From assembly GCF_030915465.1 (NCBI RefSeq), contig NZ_CP133267.1:3006501-3070500 (forward strand): a DNA stretch of 64,000 bases, given 5' to 3'. The notes under the pieces are model-generated. The model ran no database searches. It saw only the letters and a list, made by a program, of their open reading frames with translations, and had not been told where the DNA came from. Position 1 is the first letter of the stretch. Each line of letters starts with the position of its first letter. The position numbers and the translations under genes are program-made. Positions 1 to 8,913 of this stretch are shown piece by piece. The DNA is from Neobacillus sp. PS3-34 (GTDB lineage Bacteria > Bacillota > Bacilli > Bacillales > Cytobacillaceae).

Positions 1-245
1 ACCGCACCCACCGGTTTAACTCCCAGGGCCAACAATGCTTCTGTACCTTCATTTGTAAGAACAACAACCCTTTTAGGTGTTTTTTCTAATTTCGTTGTTC
101 CCATTGCGTGTTCAATTGTGTAGCTGGTGTTTTTTGTGGCATCCTTTTTCTCAGCTGTCTTTTCCTCTGAATCGCTTCCGCAAGCAGAGAGAAGGAAGAT
201 GGCAATGAGAGAAATCATTGTAAATAATGGTTTAAAGCCTTTCAT
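1..245 (-). CDS. Iron-siderophore ABC transporter substrate-binding lipoprotein (5' part only)
   Basis: This is the N-terminal part of a lipoprotein that runs off the left edge of the window. The start ATG (243-245 on the reverse strand) opens a basic residue followed by a hydrophobic signal segment that ends in the lipobox LLSAC, so the Cys at about residue 22 should be lipidated. A charged linker follows, then the beginning of a periplasmic-binding-protein fold with the typical FecB/FepB-type start (KTPKRVVVLTNEGTEALLAL). It lies divergent from two FecCD permeases and an ATPase, with Fur boxes between, so it is most likely the extracellular receptor for a ferric siderophore on the outer face of the membrane. 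The ligand cannot be told from this fragment. Confidence 0.9.
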   Translation of the reverse strand, partial: MKGFKPLFTMISLIAIFLLSACGSDSEEKTAEKKDATKNTSYTIEHAMGTTKLEKTPKRVVVLTNEGTEALLALGVKPVGA

Positions 246-275
246 AAAATGTAGCCTCCTATTATGTATTAGTAA

Positions 276-290
276 TGATAATCATTATCA
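276..290. promoter_or_regulatory. Fur box, perfect 7-1-7
   Basis: TGATAATCATTATCA is an exact match to the Bacillus Fur 7-1-7 consensus. It lies 31 bp upstream of the lipoprotein start, where Fe-Fur would block transcription when iron is sufficient. Confidence 0.92.
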
Positions 291-338
291 ATGACATCAC
301 CATCTTAAAACGAATTATTTACCAAGTCAACATGAAAA

Positions 339-353
339 TGAGAAAGATTCTCA
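339..353. promoter_or_regulatory. Fur-like box (imperfect)
   Basis: TGAGAAAGATTCTCA has the 7-1-7 symmetry with one mismatch between arms. It sits in the middle of the divergent intergenic region and may be a second Fur site. A PerR site is an alternative. Confidence 0.55.
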
Positions 354-391
354 AATAATTTTCCAAATAGTGAAAATGTGAATTTTGTAAT

Positions 392-412
392 TGAAAATGA
401 TTATCAAAATCA
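392..412. promoter_or_regulatory. Fur box overlapping the permease promoter
   Basis: Two overlapping 7-1-7 motifs (392-406 and 398-412) make an extended inverted repeat around TGATTATCA. The site ends one base before the -35 hexamer of the permease operon, a position suited to repression by Fur. Confidence 0.85.
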
Positions 413-441
413 TTGACAGATACTCCCTGGTAAAATAGACT
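413..441 (+). promoter_or_regulatory. SigA-type promoter of the siderophore permease operon
   Basis: TTGACA at 413-418, a 17-bp spacer and TAGACT at 436-441 lie directly after the double Fur box, about 50 bp before the first permease ATG. Confidence 0.6.
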
Positions 442-493
442 TAAAAATGTGAGATTTCTTATATAATTCATAGAGTTTGGAAAGGTATTCCTT

Positions 494-1498
494 ATGCTTT
501 TAAAAAATAAAGGCCAGAAATGGTTCGGACTTTTTCTGGCAATGATCATTCTAATTTTTTTAATGTGTGCCAGCATTGTATATGGATATACGGATACGAC
601 CTGGAAGATGGCCATCGATGCTTTTCAACATTTTAATGGTTCAAATGAACATCTCGTCATACAATCTGTAAGATTACCACGTTCTTTAATCGCAGCAGCA
701 GTAGGGGCAAGCTTAGCTGTTTCTGGAGTTTTGATGCAGACACTAACGAAAAACCCGCTGGCATCCCCGGATATCTTTGGGATAAATGCTGGAGCAGGAG
801 CTGCCGTCGTAATAGCCGTTACGATCTTTGGTATTGGTAATCTTCACTTATTCACATGGCTGTCTTTCCTTGGAGCTGCAATCGCTGCCATAAGTGTATA
901 TGCGGTTGGCTCGGGAGGAAGGGAAGGGCTGACCCCTATGAAGCTTACCCTAGCAGGAGCAGCGATGACAGCATTGTTCGCCTCCTTTACACAGGGGCTT
1001 TTGGTTTTAAATGAAGCAGCTTTGGAGCAAGTGTTATTTTGGCTTGCAGGGTCGGTTTCCGGAAGAAAGCTTGAGAATTTAACCGTTGTCCTTCCCTATA
1101 TGGCGGCAGGCTTGGCGGGAGCCCTTTTAATTGCTGCCAGGATGAATGTTTTATCGATGGGAGAAGATGTCGCCAAAGGGCTAGGTGTCAACACAGTCCT
1201 TTTAAAAATAAGCATCGGCATCATTGTTATCCTTCTATCTGGTGGTGCAGTTGCTGTTGCAGGGCCGATTGGCTTTATCGGAATCGTGATTCCGCATCTT
1301 ACACGCTCGATTGTAGGAATTGATCATCGTTGGGTGATTCCTTTTGCGGGGCTTCTCGGAGGAGTGCTTTTGGTTGCAGCAGATATTGCATCAAGGTATA
1401 TCATGATGCCACAGGAAATTCCGGTCGGGGTTATGACAGCCATCATCGGAACCCCATTCTTTATTTACATTGCCAGAAAGGGGTTCAACGGGCGATGA
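494..1498 (+). CDS. FecCD-family iron-siderophore permease subunit 1
   Basis: A 334-residue integral membrane protein of the FecCD (BtuC-like) family, the usual length. It forms half of the translocation channel for ferric siderophores in the cytoplasmic membrane. Seen in the sequence: a first membrane helix at about 12-32, the family motif [20 protein letters not shown] at about 75-95 (substrate-path and ATPase contact region), and the C-terminal GPIGFIGIVIPHLTR coupling motif. The start at 494 has GGAAAGG eight bases upstream. The stop overlaps the next permease by ATGA, so the two are translationally coupled and probably form a heterodimer with the ATPase downstream. The frame is intact. 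Expression is predicted to be Fur-controlled from the promoter at 413. Confidence 0.93.
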   Translation: MLLKNKGQKWFGLFLAMIILIFLMCASIVYGYTDTTWKMAIDAFQHFNGSNEHLVIQSVRLPRSLIAAAVGASLAVSGVLMQTLTKNPLASPDIFGINAGAGAAVVIAVTIFGIGNLHLFTWLSFLGAAIAAISVYAVGSGGREGLTPMKLTLAGAAMTALFASFTQGLLVLNEAALEQVLFWLAGSVSGRKLENLTVVLPYMAAGLAGALLIAARMNVLSMGEDVAKGLGVNTVLLKISIGIIVILLSGGAVAVAGPIGFIGIVIPHLTRSIVGIDHRWVIPFAGLLGGVLLVAADIASRYIMMPQEIPVGVMTAIIGTPFFIYIARKGFNGR

Positions 1499-2543
1499 AG
1501 CAATACAAAAATCTTCGATTATTAAAAAATAAAGTTTCTTTCCTGATTGACTATAAAGCACTCATTATTTTTCTGATGTTTTTGTTTGTAACAGCTGCCG
1601 TATTTGTCATTAGTACAGGGCTGGGAGAAATGGAAATAAGCCCGCTGAAGGTTTTGCAGGTGTTTTTTGGAGGGGGAACGGTGATGGATCGCCTTGTGAT
1701 CCAGTCCTTCCGTCTGCCAAGAATTATTGTCGCGCTTATGGTGGGCATGGGTCTGGCGACAGCAGGCGGAATTCTCCAGGGAATGATCCGAAATCCACTT
1801 GCCTCCCCTGATATTTTAGGAATTACAGGCGGAGCCGCCGTAGCTGTTGTCGGATTTTTAGCTGTTTTTAGTGATAAAAATCATGCACTGACAGTAAGTA
1901 TCCAATGGCTGCCGGTTGCTGCCTTTATAGGTGCCGCAGTGGTAGCATTTCTTGTTTATTTCCTTGCTTGGAAAAATGGTGTTTCGCCTATACGTCTCGT
2001 CCTTATCGGAATCGGGCTTATGACCTTGATGAAAGCACTGACTACGCTGATGATGGTCCTCGGCCGATTTATCAAACAAGCCAAGCGAACATATGGATTA
2101 CCGGAACCGTATATGGATCCAACTGGAAGAATGTTGCCGTTCTTGTACCCTGGACAGTTATCTTTCTTTTAATCGCATTTATCTATGCAAGAACGATTAA
2201 TATACAGGAGCTTGGGGATGACGTGGCAACAGGACTTGGCGGATATGTTCAAAAGCAGCGCTTCATTTTGTTAATGATCAGCACTGCATTGATTGGAAGC
2301 TCAGTGGCGTTTGCTGGAGGAATAGGCTTTGTCGGATTAATCGCTCCTCATATGGCCAGAAGGCTGGTAGGGTCGGCTTTTGGTGCATTATTGCCTGTTT
2401 CGGCGCTAATCGGTGGAATTTTAGTGATGGCTGCCGATTTAATCGGTCGTACTTTATTTTCTCCTCTTGAAATCCCTGCAGGTGTTTTTACGGCAGGCAT
2501 TGGGGCACCCTATTTTATCTATTTGCTTTTTAAAACACGATAA
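1495..2543 (+). CDS. FecCD-family iron-siderophore permease subunit 2, frame broken near 2077-2096
   Basis: Second channel subunit, about 347 residues if restored. It starts at 1495 in an ATGA overlap with subunit 1. The N-terminal frame carries the motif [19 protein letters not shown] and runs to KQAKRTYG, then leaves the family. The conserved continuation IWITGTVYG...[13 protein letters not shown] is found in another frame up to the stop at 2543. At the junction the five bases CAAGC occur twice in a row (2077-2086). Removing one copy gives [10 protein letters not shown] contraction of the neighbouring ATAT run would also explain it (KRT-Y-IWITG). As written the protein lacks its last third and the ATPase-coupling loop. 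It may be a real null allele or a sequence error. Confidence 0.88.
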
Positions 2544-2575
2544 TAACCATTTTTAAAAAAGAAGGAGCGGGCAAT

Positions 2576-3400
2576 ATGGGACACGCGATTGAAGCGAAAA
2601 AACTGACACTTTCATATGGGGACACCATTATTATTGATGAACTTGACATTGAAATCCCAAAGGGTGAAATTACGGTTTTTATCGGTGGGAATGGATGCGG
2701 AAAATCCACGCTCCTTCGGTCCATTGCCCGGCTTCTTAAGCCTCAATCCGGGGCGGTTTTACTTGAAGGAGACTCCATTTCCAGACTGTCAACAAAGGAA
2801 GTGGCCAAAAAAATGGCGATCCTTCCACAATCCCCGGACGCACCAGAGGGCCTTACCGTATTGCAGCTTGTGAAACAGGGGCGATATCCGCACCAGTCCT
2901 GGATAAGGCAATGGTCTGTTGAAGATGAAACCAAGGTTCGAAATGCACTTAAATCAACCGTCCTGGAGGATTTGAGTGACCGGACTGTCGACTCCCTTTC
3001 AGGCGGACAGCGGCAGCGTGCCTGGATCGCAATGACACTAGCCCAGGACACGGATATCATTCTTTTGGATGAGCCGACGACCTACCTTGATATGACACAT
3101 CAAATTGAAATTCTCGACTTGCTGTTTGAATTGAATGATAAAGAAGGACGCACGATTGTCATGGTCCTACACGATCTTAATCTTGCATGCCGCTATGCCC
3201 ATAATATAGTGGCAATCAAGGACCGGCAAATCTATGCACAGGGAAAACCAGAGCATGTTATTAATGGCAGCACGGTTAAAAATGTTTTTGGCATGGATTG
3301 TGTAGTAACGGTTGATCCGCTGTTCGGAACACCTTTATGCATCCCATATGGCAAAGGGAGACGGATCATCAAAGAGGCAGGCGCCATCCATGTTCGTTAA
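2576..3400 (+). CDS. Iron-siderophore ABC transporter ATP-binding protein
   Basis: A 274-residue FepC/FecE-type ATPase that powers siderophore import from the cytoplasmic face. Visible motifs are Walker [10 protein letters not shown] (about 37-45), the signature [13 protein letters not shown] (about 140-152), Walker [10 protein letters not shown] (about 160-168), the D-loop YLDMTHQ and the switch His in VLHDLNLA. The start at 2576 has a strong GAAGGAG site. It follows the permeases by 32 bp and its 3' end overlaps the reductase-like gene by 11 bp, so the four genes form one operon. It resembles B. subtilis YusV, an ATPase shared by several siderophore systems, but here it has its own permeases. 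Confidence 0.95.
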   Translation: MGHAIEAKKLTLSYGDTIIIDELDIEIPKGEITVFIGGNGCGKSTLLRSIARLLKPQSGAVLLEGDSISRLSTKEVAKKMAILPQSPDAPEGLTVLQLVKQGRYPHQSWIRQWSVEDETKVRNALKSTVLEDLSDRTVDSLSGGQRQRAWIAMTLAQDTDIILLDEPTTYLDMTHQIEILDLLFELNDKEGRTIVMVLHDLNLACRYAHNIVAIKDRQIYAQGKPEHVINGSTVKNVFGMDCVVTVDPLFGTPLCIPYGKGRRIIKEAGAIHVR

Positions 3401-4169
3401 TTTAACAGCAAAGGAAGTGGAGGAGCTCTCCAGATTCCGATTTTCATCTAACGCACCTAAGGATGGAACGGCAGAAAAAATCAGTGATGTGCTTATCGAT
3501 GGCAATATGGGCACTTTTCTAAAAAAAGTTAAGCATGAGATTCAGGCTCCTGATCTGAGAGTGGCTGCATCCGTTTTTATGAAACGATTTGCCTTTGTGG
3601 CTGTTATTTATTTATACGCAATGTCGGTCTGGAAAAAACGGCTTCAGTTTTCGCTCGAAACACTGCATTTATTAAATAGTAAGGATGAAGCGCATTGGCT
3701 TCCGGAATATTATTTTGAAAAACTGGAAGCTCTGCCTTTTGAAAATGTTGACTTTGACGCTTGGAGAAATGAATCATTACAGCATTTATTTAAAGATGTT
3801 GTGTTTCCTGTCCTTGATAGCCTCGCGAAAGAGGGAAAGGTTTCAAGGCGAATTTTATGGGAGAATATTGCTGTTTATATTTATTGGCTCTATGAAAATG
3901 TCATTGGGATTACTGATGGATCACAAGCTGCAGCTGATTTTGACTATATTTGCAACAAGGCGCCTGGCTACCTGTTTGGAAGCTACAACAGCAATCCATT
4001 GCAAAGGTTTAACCAGGAACCAATCTATCTCGGGGATCTTGGTGAGTTTGTCAAAGTTCGGAAGACATGCTGTTTTACATACCAGCTTGGGGAAAAACGG
4101 ACGTATTGCAAGACGTGCCCTTTATATTGCCGGCAATTTAATGCCGGGAAGAGTAACCGTCGAAAATAA
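3390..4169 (+). CDS. FhuF-like siderophore-iron reductase ([2Fe-2S], C-terminal CC-x10-C-x2-C)
   Basis: About 259 residues from the ATG at 3390, which overlaps the ATPase gene by 11 bp. The C-terminus carries [20 protein letters not shown], the CC-x10-C-x2-C cysteine pattern that binds the unusual [2Fe-2S] cluster of FhuF, followed by further cysteines. The N-terminal two thirds are a helical domain of the IucA/IucC-FhuF type. FhuF-family proteins reduce ferric iron in imported hydroxamate siderophores in the cytoplasm so that iron is released. Being last in the uptake operon fits that role. A strong hairpin terminator follows. The assignment rests mainly on the cysteine motif and context, since overall similarity in this family is low. 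Confidence 0.82.
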   Translation: MFVNLTAKEVEELSRFRFSSNAPKDGTAEKISDVLIDGNMGTFLKKVKHEIQAPDLRVAASVFMKRFAFVAVIYLYAMSVWKKRLQFSLETLHLLNSKDEAHWLPEYYFEKLEALPFENVDFDAWRNESLQHLFKDVVFPVLDSLAKEGKVSRRILWENIAVYIYWLYENVIGITDGSQAAADFDYICNKAPGYLFGSYNSNPLQRFNQEPIYLGDLGEFVKVRKTCCFTYQLGEKRTYCKTCPLYCRQFNAGKSNRRK

Positions 4170-4187
4170 TCCGATATTATAATAAAT

Positions 4188-4238
4188 AGCTGACTCTGCA
4201 GGCCGTTATGGAACGGTCTCAAGAGACAGCTTTTTTTA
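4188..4238 (+). terminator. Rho-independent terminator of the siderophore operon
   Basis: A long hairpin (AGCTGACTCT...AGAGACAGCT outer arms, GGCCGTT/AACGGTC inner arms) followed by seven Ts. Confidence 0.85.
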
Positions 4239-4371
4239 ATTTCTTTAACTCTGTAAAATGCTGCTTCTTTTTTCACTGTGAAAATAAATGGATCTGATTG
4301 TTTTCAGCAGCTACTGTAAGAAACGAAAAGAAAATCTTACAATTATTCTATAAAAGATTGGAGGAATAATC

Positions 4372-5127
4372 ATGAATATTCAACTGATTAGGCATGCCAC
4401 ACACATTATTACTTTTCAAGGAAAGAAAATCTTACTTGATCCAATGTTTAGTGAAAAGGACACACTTGCTCCCGTCCCCAATGCACCAAATCAGCATTTA
4501 AATAATCCGCTTTCAGAACTGACGATCGAGAAAGGAAAGTTAACACAGGTAGATGCCATTATTGTGACGCATACCCATCGGGATCACTTTGATGATGAAG
4601 CAATTTTACAGCTGGCAAAAAATCTGCCTCTTTTTTGCCAGCCAGAGGATGAAGAATATATCAAAGACAAGGGTTTTAAACATGTTGTTGCAATCGATCA
4701 GGAATATATTTGGGAGGGAATAAAGTTTATTCGTACTCCAGGGAAGCATGGTAAGGGGGAGCTGGCAGAAAAAATGGGACCCGTTTCAGGATTCATTTTA
4801 AAAGCTGAACAAGAGCCAGTTCTTTATATTATCGGCGACAGTGTTTGGTATTCAGAAATTGAAGATATTTTTAGAAAATACGCTCCTCAAATTGCAGTTG
4901 CCTTTGCGGGAGAAGCGCGCTTTCTGGTTGGTGAACCAATTACTATGGGGCTCAAGGATATCGACAGTATGGCTGCTTCATTCCCGGAGGCAACGATTAT
5001 TGTTTCCCATATGGAATCATGGAACCATTGTTTATTAACGCGTGACGAAGTCCTGGCTTATCGTAAAGAAAACGGCTATGAAAGCAGGATTCTGGTACCG
5101 GAAAATGGAGAGATTCTGGTGTTCTAA
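4372..5127 (+). CDS. MBL-fold metal-dependent hydrolase (UlaG/YcbJ-like)
   Basis: A 251-residue metallo-beta-lactamase-fold protein. The metal-binding motif VTHTHRDHFDD lies at about residues 63-73 (HxHxDH). Further ligands are likely the His in PGKHGKG and the Asp in YIIGDSVWY, and the late His in IVSHMESWNH. The N-terminus (IRHATHIITFQGKKILLDPM) is typical of the small UlaG-like branch, which includes L-ascorbate-6-phosphate lactonases and phosphodiesterase-like enzymes, but substrates vary widely. The start at 4372 has GGAGG. It is followed 13 bp later by an EamA transporter, so the two may be co-transcribed. The specific reaction is not known. Confidence 0.85.
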   Translation: MNIQLIRHATHIITFQGKKILLDPMFSEKDTLAPVPNAPNQHLNNPLSELTIEKGKLTQVDAIIVTHTHRDHFDDEAILQLAKNLPLFCQPEDEEYIKDKGFKHVVAIDQEYIWEGIKFIRTPGKHGKGELAEKMGPVSGFILKAEQEPVLYIIGDSVWYSEIEDIFRKYAPQIAVAFAGEARFLVGEPITMGLKDIDSMAASFPEATIIVSHMESWNHCLLTRDEVLAYRKENGYESRILVPENGEILVF

Positions 5128-5139
5128 CGAGGTGAAAGA

Positions 5140-6030
5140 ATGGAAAAATGGGCTGGACTGTTTTTAGTTGCTGTATCAGCAACAGGCTTTGGATTAATGA
5201 GCAGTTTTGCAAGATTAGCGAGCAAATTAAACGTAAATCTGTTCACTTTATTGAGTTTTAGATTTCTACTAGCGTTTTTGATCTTACTCGCAATTTGTAT
5301 TTTTACAAAGAAAAGCTTTCATTTAGCTTGCAAAAAAATCATCATTATTTCCTTATTAGGGATTTTGGGTTATGCAGTAATGGCTTATTTGTTATTTAGT
5401 TCCTACAACTATATGCCGGCATCAATTGCAACGATAATTTTTTACGCCTATCCCTTGTTGACATATGTCATTTCAATCATAAGCAGACATGAAGATTTTA
5501 AATTATCAAAGGCTGGAATCCTTTTAATCTGCTTATTTGGATTATTTATAAGTATTTATAGTGGAGGTGAAATAGAGATTATTGGTCTCGTTTTTGCCTT
5601 TGGTGCAGGATTAATTTATAGCCTGTTTATTTTTATTAGCGACACCTTCATCAAAGATATCCCTTCTGTAGTTAGTTCCACTATGATCTGTCTGACATCA
5701 GGATTAACCTTGCTTTTCATCGGAATTTCGCGGCATCAGGTCTCGCCTCATGTTTCAATGGAAGGATGGGCTATCATTACGGCCCTCTCTATCGCATCGA
5801 CCGTTATTCCAATCGTTTTCTTTTTCAATGGAGTCAAGCTGATTGGAGCTACAAATAGCGCCATTGTTAGTATAATCGAACCGATTACATCAATGTTATT
5901 TTCAATGCTGTTCTTTCACGATGTGTTAAATCGAATGCAAATGACAGGAATTGTTATTGTTCTCGTAGCAACCATTTCAAGTCAACTTAATTTTGATAAA
6001 AGAAGTATGTTAAACAATTTTTCCAATTGA
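5140..6030 (+). CDS. EamA/DMT-family transporter
   Basis: A 296-residue membrane protein with ten hydrophobic segments arranged as two five-helix EamA repeats, the pattern of drug/metabolite exporters (RhaT/YdcZ type). The start at 5140 has GAGGTG seven bases upstream. Family members export amino acids, nucleosides or small metabolites across the cytoplasmic membrane, and the substrate cannot be read from sequence. A convergent Lrp/AsnC regulator overlaps its 3' end by 21 bp. Because Lrp-type regulators often control amino-acid exporters, an amino-acid substrate is a reasonable guess but no more. Confidence 0.88.
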   Translation: MEKWAGLFLVAVSATGFGLMSSFARLASKLNVNLFTLLSFRFLLAFLILLAICIFTKKSFHLACKKIIIISLLGILGYAVMAYLLFSSYNYMPASIATIIFYAYPLLTYVISIISRHEDFKLSKAGILLICLFGLFISIYSGGEIEIIGLVFAFGAGLIYSLFIFISDTFIKDIPSVVSSTMICLTSGLTLLFIGISRHQVSPHVSMEGWAIITALSIASTVIPIVFFFNGVKLIGATNSAIVSIIEPITSMLFSMLFFHDVLNRMQMTGIVIVLVATISSQLNFDKRSMLNNFSN

Positions 6031-6420
6031 TAGATTCACACGGTAATTTCCATATTTTAATATTTCATCTAAGACTTTATTTAATTCCTCTTGAGATGAA
6101 AGGCTTGCCTTTAAAAAATAGCAGCCTTCACCACTGACCCTGTGTGCTTCTGAGACATTAGGATGATTCCTTAGAAATTGTTGAAACTCAGTGTGATTGG
6201 TCGTTTTCATAAAAACCGTTACAAACGCTTGAATGCTTTTCCCTATCTTCATCTCATTCATTATTATTGTATATTTTTCAATAATGCCGTCTTCTTCCAT
6301 ACGATGGATTCGGTTGCCTACGGCTTGCCCGGTCATATGAACAGACTCGCCTATCTCCTTCCATTGCTTTCGTGAATTTTCTTTTAATAGCTCAAGTATT
6401 TTAAAGTCAATTTGATCCAT
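6010..6420 (-). CDS. Lrp/AsnC-family transcriptional regulator
   Basis: A 136-residue regulator, slightly shorter than the typical 150. The N-terminal winged helix-turn-helix is visible (IDFKILELLKENSRKQWKEI, then GQAVGNRIHRMEEDGIIEKY) at about residues 4-50. The C-terminal half is the RAM/AsnC ligand domain (VSEAHRVSGEGCYFLKA). Such proteins form octamers or dimers that respond to amino acids and bind DNA in the cytoplasm. It has an AAGGAA ribosome-binding site. The gene is convergent with and overlaps the EamA exporter, and there is no operon partner downstream on its strand. Confidence 0.9.
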   Translation of the reverse strand: MDQIDFKILELLKENSRKQWKEIGESVHMTGQAVGNRIHRMEEDGIIEKYTIIMNEMKIGKSIQAFVTVFMKTTNHTEFQQFLRNHPNVSEAHRVSGEGCYFLKASLSSQEELNKVLDEILKYGNYRVNLSIGKIV

Positions 6421-6666
6421 TTGTAAATTCCTTTCTTTTCTAAAAATAGGAATATATTTTACTATTATTCATATATAACACAAAAATTCACAGAACGTAT
6501 AGATGAGATATTTTGAAGGAATGGGTTCATGAATATCAGGATCGAGGTGTAAAACTTTCAAAATACATTCAGACTTATAGGTCATTCATACATTATTCAT
6601 ACATTTTCTACAACTCTATTCACTTTGAAATTTCATTAAGGTACGAAAGAAATTTTTGAGGATTCC

Positions 6667-6850
6667 CCTGCGAGATATTGTCCGTCATGGAGGTTATGAT
6701 GAACATTTTTCCGCTTTCCCTGCAAGGTTTTGTCCATCATGGAGGTTATGATGGACATTTTTGCGTTTCCCCTGCAAGTGTTTGTCCTTCATGGAGGTTA
6801 TGATGGACATTTTTCTGCTTCCTCTGCAAGTTTTTGTCCATCATGATCCC
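6667..6850. repeat. Tandem array of 52-bp hairpin units, three and a half copies
   Basis: Units begin at 6667, 6719, 6771 and 6823, exactly 52 bp apart. Each holds CCTGCAAG, then TTTGTCCATCATGG, AGGTTATGATGGACATTTTT. Within each, GTCCATCAT and ATGATGGAC form a 9-bp stem with a short loop. The fourth unit is cut off after the first arm. The rest of 6421-6861 is A+T-rich with no gene that I can support. Confidence 0.9.
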
Positions 6851-6861
6851 CTGAGTAAAAT

Positions 6862-7098
6862 CTATTTCGTCGGAGAATTGTTGCTGCTCTTTTTATTGAG
6901 ATACGTTTTTAGAAAATAGATACCTAAAAAGATGATGAACATAAATACAACTGTATATTCGGAAGGTTCCATTACACGAAAAGGATTAATTGCTTTCCAA
7001 ATAACTCCGGAAAAACTTACCCCCATAATGAGATCCAATGAGATGATTACTGCCAAGACGGAAACCGCCAATAGCATCGTCACAAATAGTATTTTCAC
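6862..7098 (-). CDS. Small two-helix membrane protein of unknown function
   Basis: About 78 residues from the GTG at 7098, which has AAGGTG six bases upstream. An in-frame GTG at 7107 is an alternative start but lacks a ribosome-binding site. There is a hydrophobic N-terminal segment (ILFVTMLLAVSVLAVIISLD), a middle part with an NPFRVMEPSEY stretch, a second membrane segment (TVVFMFIIFLGIYFL) and a polar Lys/Ser/Asn tail. I do not recognise the family. It lies between a hairpin array and a germination operon transcribed the other way. Confidence 0.55.
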   Translation of the reverse strand: MKILFVTMLLAVSVLAVIISLDLIMGVSFSGVIWKAINPFRVMEPSEYTVVFMFIIFLGIYFLKTYLNKKSSNNSPTK

Positions 7099-7297
7099 CT
7101 GCTTCACCTTCAGGAAGGAATTTATCTTTATTGTTCTTGTTTCTTCATTTCATTATTCCGGGTCTTTCCAAGGTCTGTTTTTTCATTATATATATTTGAA
7201 TAAAAGAGCTTATAAAAATTGGATAAAATAAAATGTTTTGGATAGTATAACCACTATTGGAAAGAGGCTGAAATCTTCTAAAAGTGAGGCGGGAATG

Positions 7298-8913
7298 ATG
7301 TCGTTTTTGTCTAAAATTTTTGCAAAAGAACAAAAAGAGAGACAGGATGATAATATCCGTCAAAAAGAAGATCCGGGGAAACCCGAAGAGTTGCCAATAC
7401 TAAGGGATTATCATGACAATATTAACAGGATCAAAGAAGAACTGGGAAACAGTACGGATGTTGTGATTCGCGAATTTAGGCTTGGTATCCATAAAGGCGC
7501 ACTCGCTTACTTTGATGGACTGGCTGAGAGTAAAATGATTAGCGATTTTGTCCTTGAATCTTTAATGGAACCAAATGTAGAAAATGAAATAAGTGAACCT
7601 TTTACGTTTATGCTTGAAAAAGCAGTTGCGCTTGGAAATATTCAAGTGGTGAGGGATTGGAAGAAATTATACGAGTTATTCTTATCCGGGGATACAATCA
7701 TTTTCCTGGATGGTTTTAATAAAGCAATTAGCGGGAGTACAAGGGGAGGTGAAAAGAGGGCTATTACCGAACCTTCTACCCAGCTATCCATACGATGCCT
7801 AAAGGATTCATTTACCGAATCTATTCGAACCAATACCTCTTTGATCAGACGCCGTCTTAAAAGTCCGAATTTATGGCTTGAATCAATGAAAATTGGGAGG
7901 GTTTCGCAAACAGATGTTGGAATTATGTATATCAAAGGGATAGCCAATGAGAAAATCGTTGAGGAAGTTAGAACAAGATTAAATCGAATTGATATTGATG
8001 CCATTCTTGGCTCAGGATATATCGAACAATTAATTGAAGACCAAACGTGGACCACTTTTCCAACTACCTACCACACAGAAAGCTGCCCGATGTAGTGACG
8101 TCACAGCTGCTTGAAGGCAGGATAGCAATTTTGGTGGATGGCACACCGTTTGTGATTACAGCACCGGCTCTTTTTATTCAGTTTTTCCAGGCGCCGGATG
8201 ATTATTATTTTCGATTTGATATTTCCACCGGGATTCGACTGCTAAGAATTTTGTCCTTTTTTACTGCGCTAATAGGACCGGCGACATATGTTGCGGCTAC
8301 CACCTTTCATCAGGAAATGATACCGACAACAATGGCCCTTGCCATCGCGGCACAACGTGAGAATGTTCCCTTCCCCGCTTTTGTGGAAGCCCTGATCATG
8401 GAAGTGGTATTTGAAATCTTAAGGGAAGCAGGCGTAAGGCTTCCACGTGCAGTCGGTCAGGCGGTTTCTATTGTTGGAGCATTAGTAATCGGCCAGGCAG
8501 CCGTCCAGGCGGGATTTGTCTCTCCTGTTATGGTCATCGTTGTTTCGATGACGGCGATTGCAAACTTTTCAACACCTTCTTTTGCAATGGCCATTTCAGC
8601 AAGATTGCTTCGCTTTGTACTAATGGGTATTGCGACCGTACTGGGTTTTTATGGAATATCATTAGGGATTATTTTTATGTTCCTTCATTTGTGCTCGCTG
8701 CGTTCATTTGGGGTTCCGTATATGTCACCTTTAGCACCATTCAATATACAGAACCAGCAGGACGCATTAATACGTTTTCCGATCTTTGCATTTAAAGATA
8801 GACCACATTTAATCGGTAAAGGAAATATGACAAGGACGGGAACAAGCCAAAAACCGGGTCCGCCTAAAGAAAATGAGCAGGATTCCTCCTCTCCCAAAAA
8901 AGGTGATCAATGA
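7298..8913 (+). CDS. GerA-type spore germination receptor subunit A, frame broken near 8078-8088
   Basis: Subunit A of a GerA-family nutrient receptor of the inner spore membrane, about 537 residues when restored. Seen: an N-terminal soluble domain (GNSTDVVIREF...; RRRLKSPNLWLE; DVGIMYIKGIANEKIVEEVR), then after the break VTSQLLEGRIAILVDGTPFV and about five membrane helices, ending in a Pro/Lys-rich tail. The first frame stops at 8095. The second begins around 8085. The family sequence TERPDVV suggests an original GAAAGGCCCGAT, whereas the text has GAAAGCTGCCCGAT, so two extra bases would restore the frame. The start at 7298 follows GAGGCGGG. The TGA overlaps the next gene. It forms an operon with the C and B subunits. 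Confidence 0.9.

Noticed and set aside
6667..6850. CRISPR array
   Set aside because: Units are contiguous 52-bp tandem copies with hairpins and no unique spacers; no cas genes are present.
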